Source of the DNA: Victivallaceae bacterium
GTDB taxonomy: Bacteria; Verrucomicrobiota; Lentisphaeria; Victivallales; Victivallaceae
NCBI GenBank assembly: GCA_024405675.1
Contig: JAKSOH010000005.1
Span: 1 to 45,871, forward strand
DNA: 45,871 bases
Direction of reading: 5' to 3'
Within the stretch, counting starts at the first letter, position 1, and the number at the start of each line of letters is the position of its first letter. This document shows positions 43,390-45,871 of the stretch, piece after piece. Under the pieces are notes generated by a model that was not told where the DNA came from, made no database searches, and worked only from the letters and a program-made list of their open reading frames with translations. Made by a program: the position numbers and the translations under genes.

Positions 43390-44405
43390 CTATTCGCTTT
43401 TCTAAAATTTGCCCGATATTTTTCCAAAGGATACAAAGGCGATGCCAAGCAACCGACCAGCAAATCCAGCGCACATACGACAAGCCGATGCTTCACCCAT
43501 GCGAAACATGCCTGTCGATAGAAATAGGCGCCGAGATTCCGACGCTCGAAGTTCCATCTGGCCCACCATCCGAGCGAAGCCCAGTAATCAGCGAACTCCA
43601 ATTCAGACAATCCGGACCGACGGCGTTTGATGTTTGCCTTTATGTACAAAAGTTTCTGCCCCATGACACGAGCCTTGGCAAAACCAGTAGAGAGCGTGTT
43701 GGTGTTTTTCCTATACAAGAAAAGCACTTCCGATATGGTTACGATATATTTGCCATCCTTATAAAAATCAGACATGCGCCCCCATAGATCCACATCCTCA
43801 GACATGTCCTCATAGCGGATACCGTCATTACGCAGGGGGAACCATTCGGCCTGCCTATATCCGCCAGCCTGCAACGCGTACTCGCGACGAAACAGCGTAG
43901 GTGGAGTGATGAACATCATCTTCCCGTTTTTTGCCCTGTCTAAAAACTCTTCCCTGTTTTTCGGCCCGAGGTAAATACCGCCATCCAGCTTATTGCCGCA
44001 AGCGTCCATGTAGTTGCAATAACAACTAACGGCGATCAAATCGGGGTCAGATTTTATTTTCTCATGCAGTCTTTCCACCATTGTCGGTTTCGCGATATCA
44101 TCGGCATCGAAAAACATCAACAATGGCGTCACGCAATGATGCAATGCGTAATCACGCAAATATGCCGTTCCGTGATTTTCACGGAACTCGACGATTTCCG
44201 GAACCACCCACGGATTTTCATCAAAATACGATTGTATTATCTCTTTTGTTGAGTCAGTGGAACAATCGTCCAGAATCAAAAGCCGAAAGTCTTTGAATGT
44301 TTGTCTTCTCAGACTTTCAAGCGTTTCAATGACATATTTCTCAACATTGAAAACGCAGAGACAAAGAGTCAAATCATGACATTTTTTCAACTTTTCTTTC
44401 GACAT
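43386..44405 (-). CDS. Glycosyltransferase family 2
   Basis: 339 residues. GT-A fold: LTLCLCVFNVEKYVIETLES, LLILDDCSTDSTKEI, ENHGTAYLRDYAL and LLMFFDADDIAKP (DxD). The C-terminal part has no recognised extra domain but contains a hydrophobic stretch (LVVCALDLLVGCLASPLYP). AGAAGA lies before ATG 44405. The gap to the GT9 gene is 32 bases; its stop overlaps the next gene by ATGA. Confidence 0.88.
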   Translation of the reverse strand: MSKEKLKKCHDLTLCLCVFNVEKYVIETLESLRRQTFKDFRLLILDDCSTDSTKEIIQSYFDENPWVVPEIVEFRENHGTAYLRDYALHHCVTPLLMFFDADDIAKPTMVERLHEKIKSDPDLIAVSCYCNYMDACGNKLDGGIYLGPKNREEFLDRAKNGKMMFITPPTLFRREYALQAGGYRQAEWFPLRNDGIRYEDMSEDVDLWGRMSDFYKDGKYIVTISEVLFLYRKNTNTLSTGFAKARVMGQKLLYIKANIKRRRSGLSELEFADYWASLGWWARWNFERRNLGAYFYRQACFAWVKHRLVVCALDLLVGCLASPLYPLEKYRANFRKANR

Positions 44406-44437
44406 TTTCTTCTAGCGACTCTCTAACACGTTGATTT

Positions 44438-45508
44438 TCAACTTGTTGTGTCTTTCGCAATTCCCCGATAAAGCAATTGTTCGACAACATCTACCACTTC
44501 ACCTACCGAAATCATGTCTATACAGCGGGCGGGATAGCTAAAACATGTCGTGCGACCGCACCCCTCGCAATCGCAATGGTGACGAAGAAAAACACGCTTG
44601 TTCTTACCAGGAGGATACCATTTCCCCTCCGGATCGCGTGAACTGAAGACCCCTGCACATGGAAGCCCCGCCGCGGCAGCCATGTGCATAGTACCGGTAT
44701 CATGACCTACGTAGAGTCGGCAATGCGCCATCGCCGCGATGGATTCTCTCAACGACAGTCCGTATGGTGCAACACGAATACCACATCCGACTCGCTCGAT
44801 AATCAGCTCTTCTTCTTGTTTAGAAGAGTCATCTCCAAAAAACAATGGAAACAGATGATGTTCGTTTACCAAATATTTCAAGACTTCACAATGTTTTTCC
44901 AATGGCCACTTGCAATTCTGGTTTTTTCCACCTATTCCATACACTATCGGTGTGCTTCCCATGGGGATTGGCAAAGCATAAAAACACAGATTTGCTTTTC
45001 GCTTTTCCGATTCAGACAATCTGAAATCTCCATAAGACTCAACTAAGCATGGAACGCCAACGCCATCGGATGTCAAATTATCTACGATTTGTTGCGAAAC
45101 ACTTTTCGTCATTTTACCATGTTCATCAGCTAAGAATCGATTGATACCGCGAAACACATGGATCCCGGCGAGTGCGAAAAACATTCTATCACGTTTACGT
45201 CGTTTTGCATCATCGTCACGAGCGAAATAAATCAGTTCATCAAAATGTTCCGCTCGGAGCTTACAGACTAGCTTAACCACCATTGCCATATTCTTCCAAC
45301 ATCTTCCCTGCAATGCATAGTTAATGAATGAATCAACGTAACCAGTATTTTTCAGCAAAGCTTCTCCGGTTGATTGGCGTCCGTACAATGCGTTCAGCAA
45401 CGTTATATGTGCATCTGGATACGACTGGCGAACCATTTGAAAAGCGGGAAAGGCAATAATCGTATCACCAATCGTTCCAGTGTAATAAATAAGAATTTTT
45501 TTGGACAT
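44438..45508 (-). CDS. Glycosyltransferase family 9 (heptosyltransferase-like)
   Basis: 356 residues. KILIYYTGTIGDTIIAFPAFQ starts the N-lobe with the G-x-I-G-D motif of heptosyltransferases. The C-lobe has YVGHDTGTMHMAAAAGLPCAGVFSSRDPEGKWYP, the GT9 block for the nucleotide sugar. A C-terminal C-D-C-E-G-C cluster near residues 325-330 is unusual for GT9 and could bind metal. ATG 45508 is preferred to ATG 45532. The 143 AT-rich bases upstream hold no gene; no reliable promoter was seen. Confidence 0.88.
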   Translation of the reverse strand: MSKKILIYYTGTIGDTIIAFPAFQMVRQSYPDAHITLLNALYGRQSTGEALLKNTGYVDSFINYALQGRCWKNMAMVVKLVCKLRAEHFDELIYFARDDDAKRRKRDRMFFALAGIHVFRGINRFLADEHGKMTKSVSQQIVDNLTSDGVGVPCLVESYGDFRLSESEKRKANLCFYALPIPMGSTPIVYGIGGKNQNCKWPLEKHCEVLKYLVNEHHLFPLFFGDDSSKQEEELIIERVGCGIRVAPYGLSLRESIAAMAHCRLYVGHDTGTMHMAAAAGLPCAGVFSSRDPEGKWYPPGKNKRVFLRHHCDCEGCGRTTCFSYPARCIDMISVGEVVDVVEQLLYRGIAKDTTS

Positions 45509-45651
45509 CAGGTTTTCAAGACATTGAAACAAACAATTCTTTTATTCATATCAAGATGAATATATCTTTCATTTTACAGTACTGCCATTTCAATTAGTTT
45601 GTCTCTTCTATGCGGGTTAAATTTACGTTTGTGAAACATCAATCATTGAAA

Positions 45652-45871
45652 TCACTTGCCATCTGGAATTGTTGAAGTCAGCAACATATGCTTTGCCTTA
45701 TTCATCAACGCAATGCAAACGAAACACAGCCCCAAAGTCAGAAAAAGCGACAATACCGCATAAAAAACACTTGTACAGGGAATGACACGCCGTACCCCAT
45801 GAAAAACAAATATATGAAGCAAGTATATCTGCAATGAAAAAAAAAAACAAAAATTCAAAAAACTGCATTTG
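45652..45871 (-). CDS. Acyltransferase-3-like membrane protein, C-terminal fragment (runs off right edge)
   Basis: About 73 codons to the edge, open to the end. IYLLHIFVFHGVRRV resembles the last helix region of AT3-family acyltransferases, and a second hydrophobic helix (VFYAVLSLFLTLGLCFVCIAL) follows. The first ATG/TTG inside the window is not a trusted start, because the frame remains open to 45871. An 11-base A-run at 45837-45847 lies within the coding frame and could be a slippage site or an assembly weak point. The call rests on a short segment. Confidence 0.5.
   Translation of the reverse strand, partial: KCSFLNFCFFFSLQIYLLHIFVFHGVRRVIPCTSVFYAVLSLFLTLGLCFVCIALMNKAKHMLLTSTIPDGK

Noticed and set aside
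1..45871. CRISPR arrays, tRNAs, rRNAs or insertion sequences
   Set aside because: I looked for spaced direct repeats, tRNA-like cloverleaves and transposase motifs and saw none.

Overview
The window is one block of Gram-negative-type bacterial chromosome. Apart from a partial uvrA at the left edge and a short housekeeping segment, it is a very large surface-polysaccharide (O-antigen or capsule type) biosynthesis locus. The housekeeping part is GC-rich (about 63% in a hand-counted line at 6001-6060). The right end is AT-rich (about 35% at 41101-41160). SecA carries the long insertion typical of Bacteroidetes/PVC-type SecAs, many genes have clear Shine-Dalgarno sequences, and the debranching enzyme is a bifunctional type. 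I therefore favour a PVC-group (Lentisphaerota/Kiritimatiellota-like) or FCB-group bacterium. This is an inference with low to moderate confidence. I saw no tRNA, rRNA, CRISPR array or transposase.

Layout: (1) 1-1375, minus strand, uvrA N-terminal half, running off the left edge. (2) 1615-4717, plus strand: a WecG/TagA-type glycosyltransferase fused to a nucleotidyltransferase domain, followed by a GT4 enzyme. (3) 4881-9381, plus strand: PTS-IIA-like regulator, small zinc-ribbon protein, pyrE, secA. (4) From 9403 to the right edge every gene is on the minus strand. In transcription order (right to left) this run has: the end of an acyltransferase at the edge; a GT9, a GT2, an NTase/thymidylate-kinase-like fusion, an acyltransferase/kinase/GT-C fusion and its C-terminal partner; three GT4 enzymes, a Wzy-like polymerase, another GT4, a hexapeptide acetyltransferase; UDP-xylose synthase, a stand-alone nucleotidyltransferase, a TviB/WbpO-like dehydrogenase and a TviC/WbpP-like epimerase; the Wzx flippase, a second, frameshifted Wzy-like gene, two GT2, a GT32-like enzyme; a second GT-C split pair, an OpgB/LTA-synthase-like phosphoglycerol transferase, two GT4; and finally a GH13 plus amylo-1,6-glucosidase debranching enzyme and a D-aminoacylase.

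How the genes work together: sugar nucleotides (UDP-N-acetyl-hexosamine/uronic acid through the TviB/TviC-like pair, UDP-xylose through UXS) feed about fifteen glycosyltransferases. Wzx and Wzy-type proteins would flip and polymerise the lipid-linked product. Acyltransferases, a phosphoglycerol transferase, two kinase-like domains and three nucleotidyltransferase-like domains suggest that the glycan, or a precursor, is heavily decorated, probably with phosphate-containing groups. Nine or more gene junctions are ATGA/TGATG overlaps, so the minus-strand genes are probably large translationally coupled operons.

Most unusual features: two GT-C membrane glycosyltransferases, at two separate places, are both split at the same point into coupled N- and C-half genes, and the C-half carries an extra beta-sandwich-like domain. 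One of the N-halves is fused behind an acyltransferase and an APH-like kinase. NTase domains of one family occur both alone and fused to a WecG-type transferase. These together are my candidate for an undescribed system. Its chemistry cannot be settled from sequence alone.
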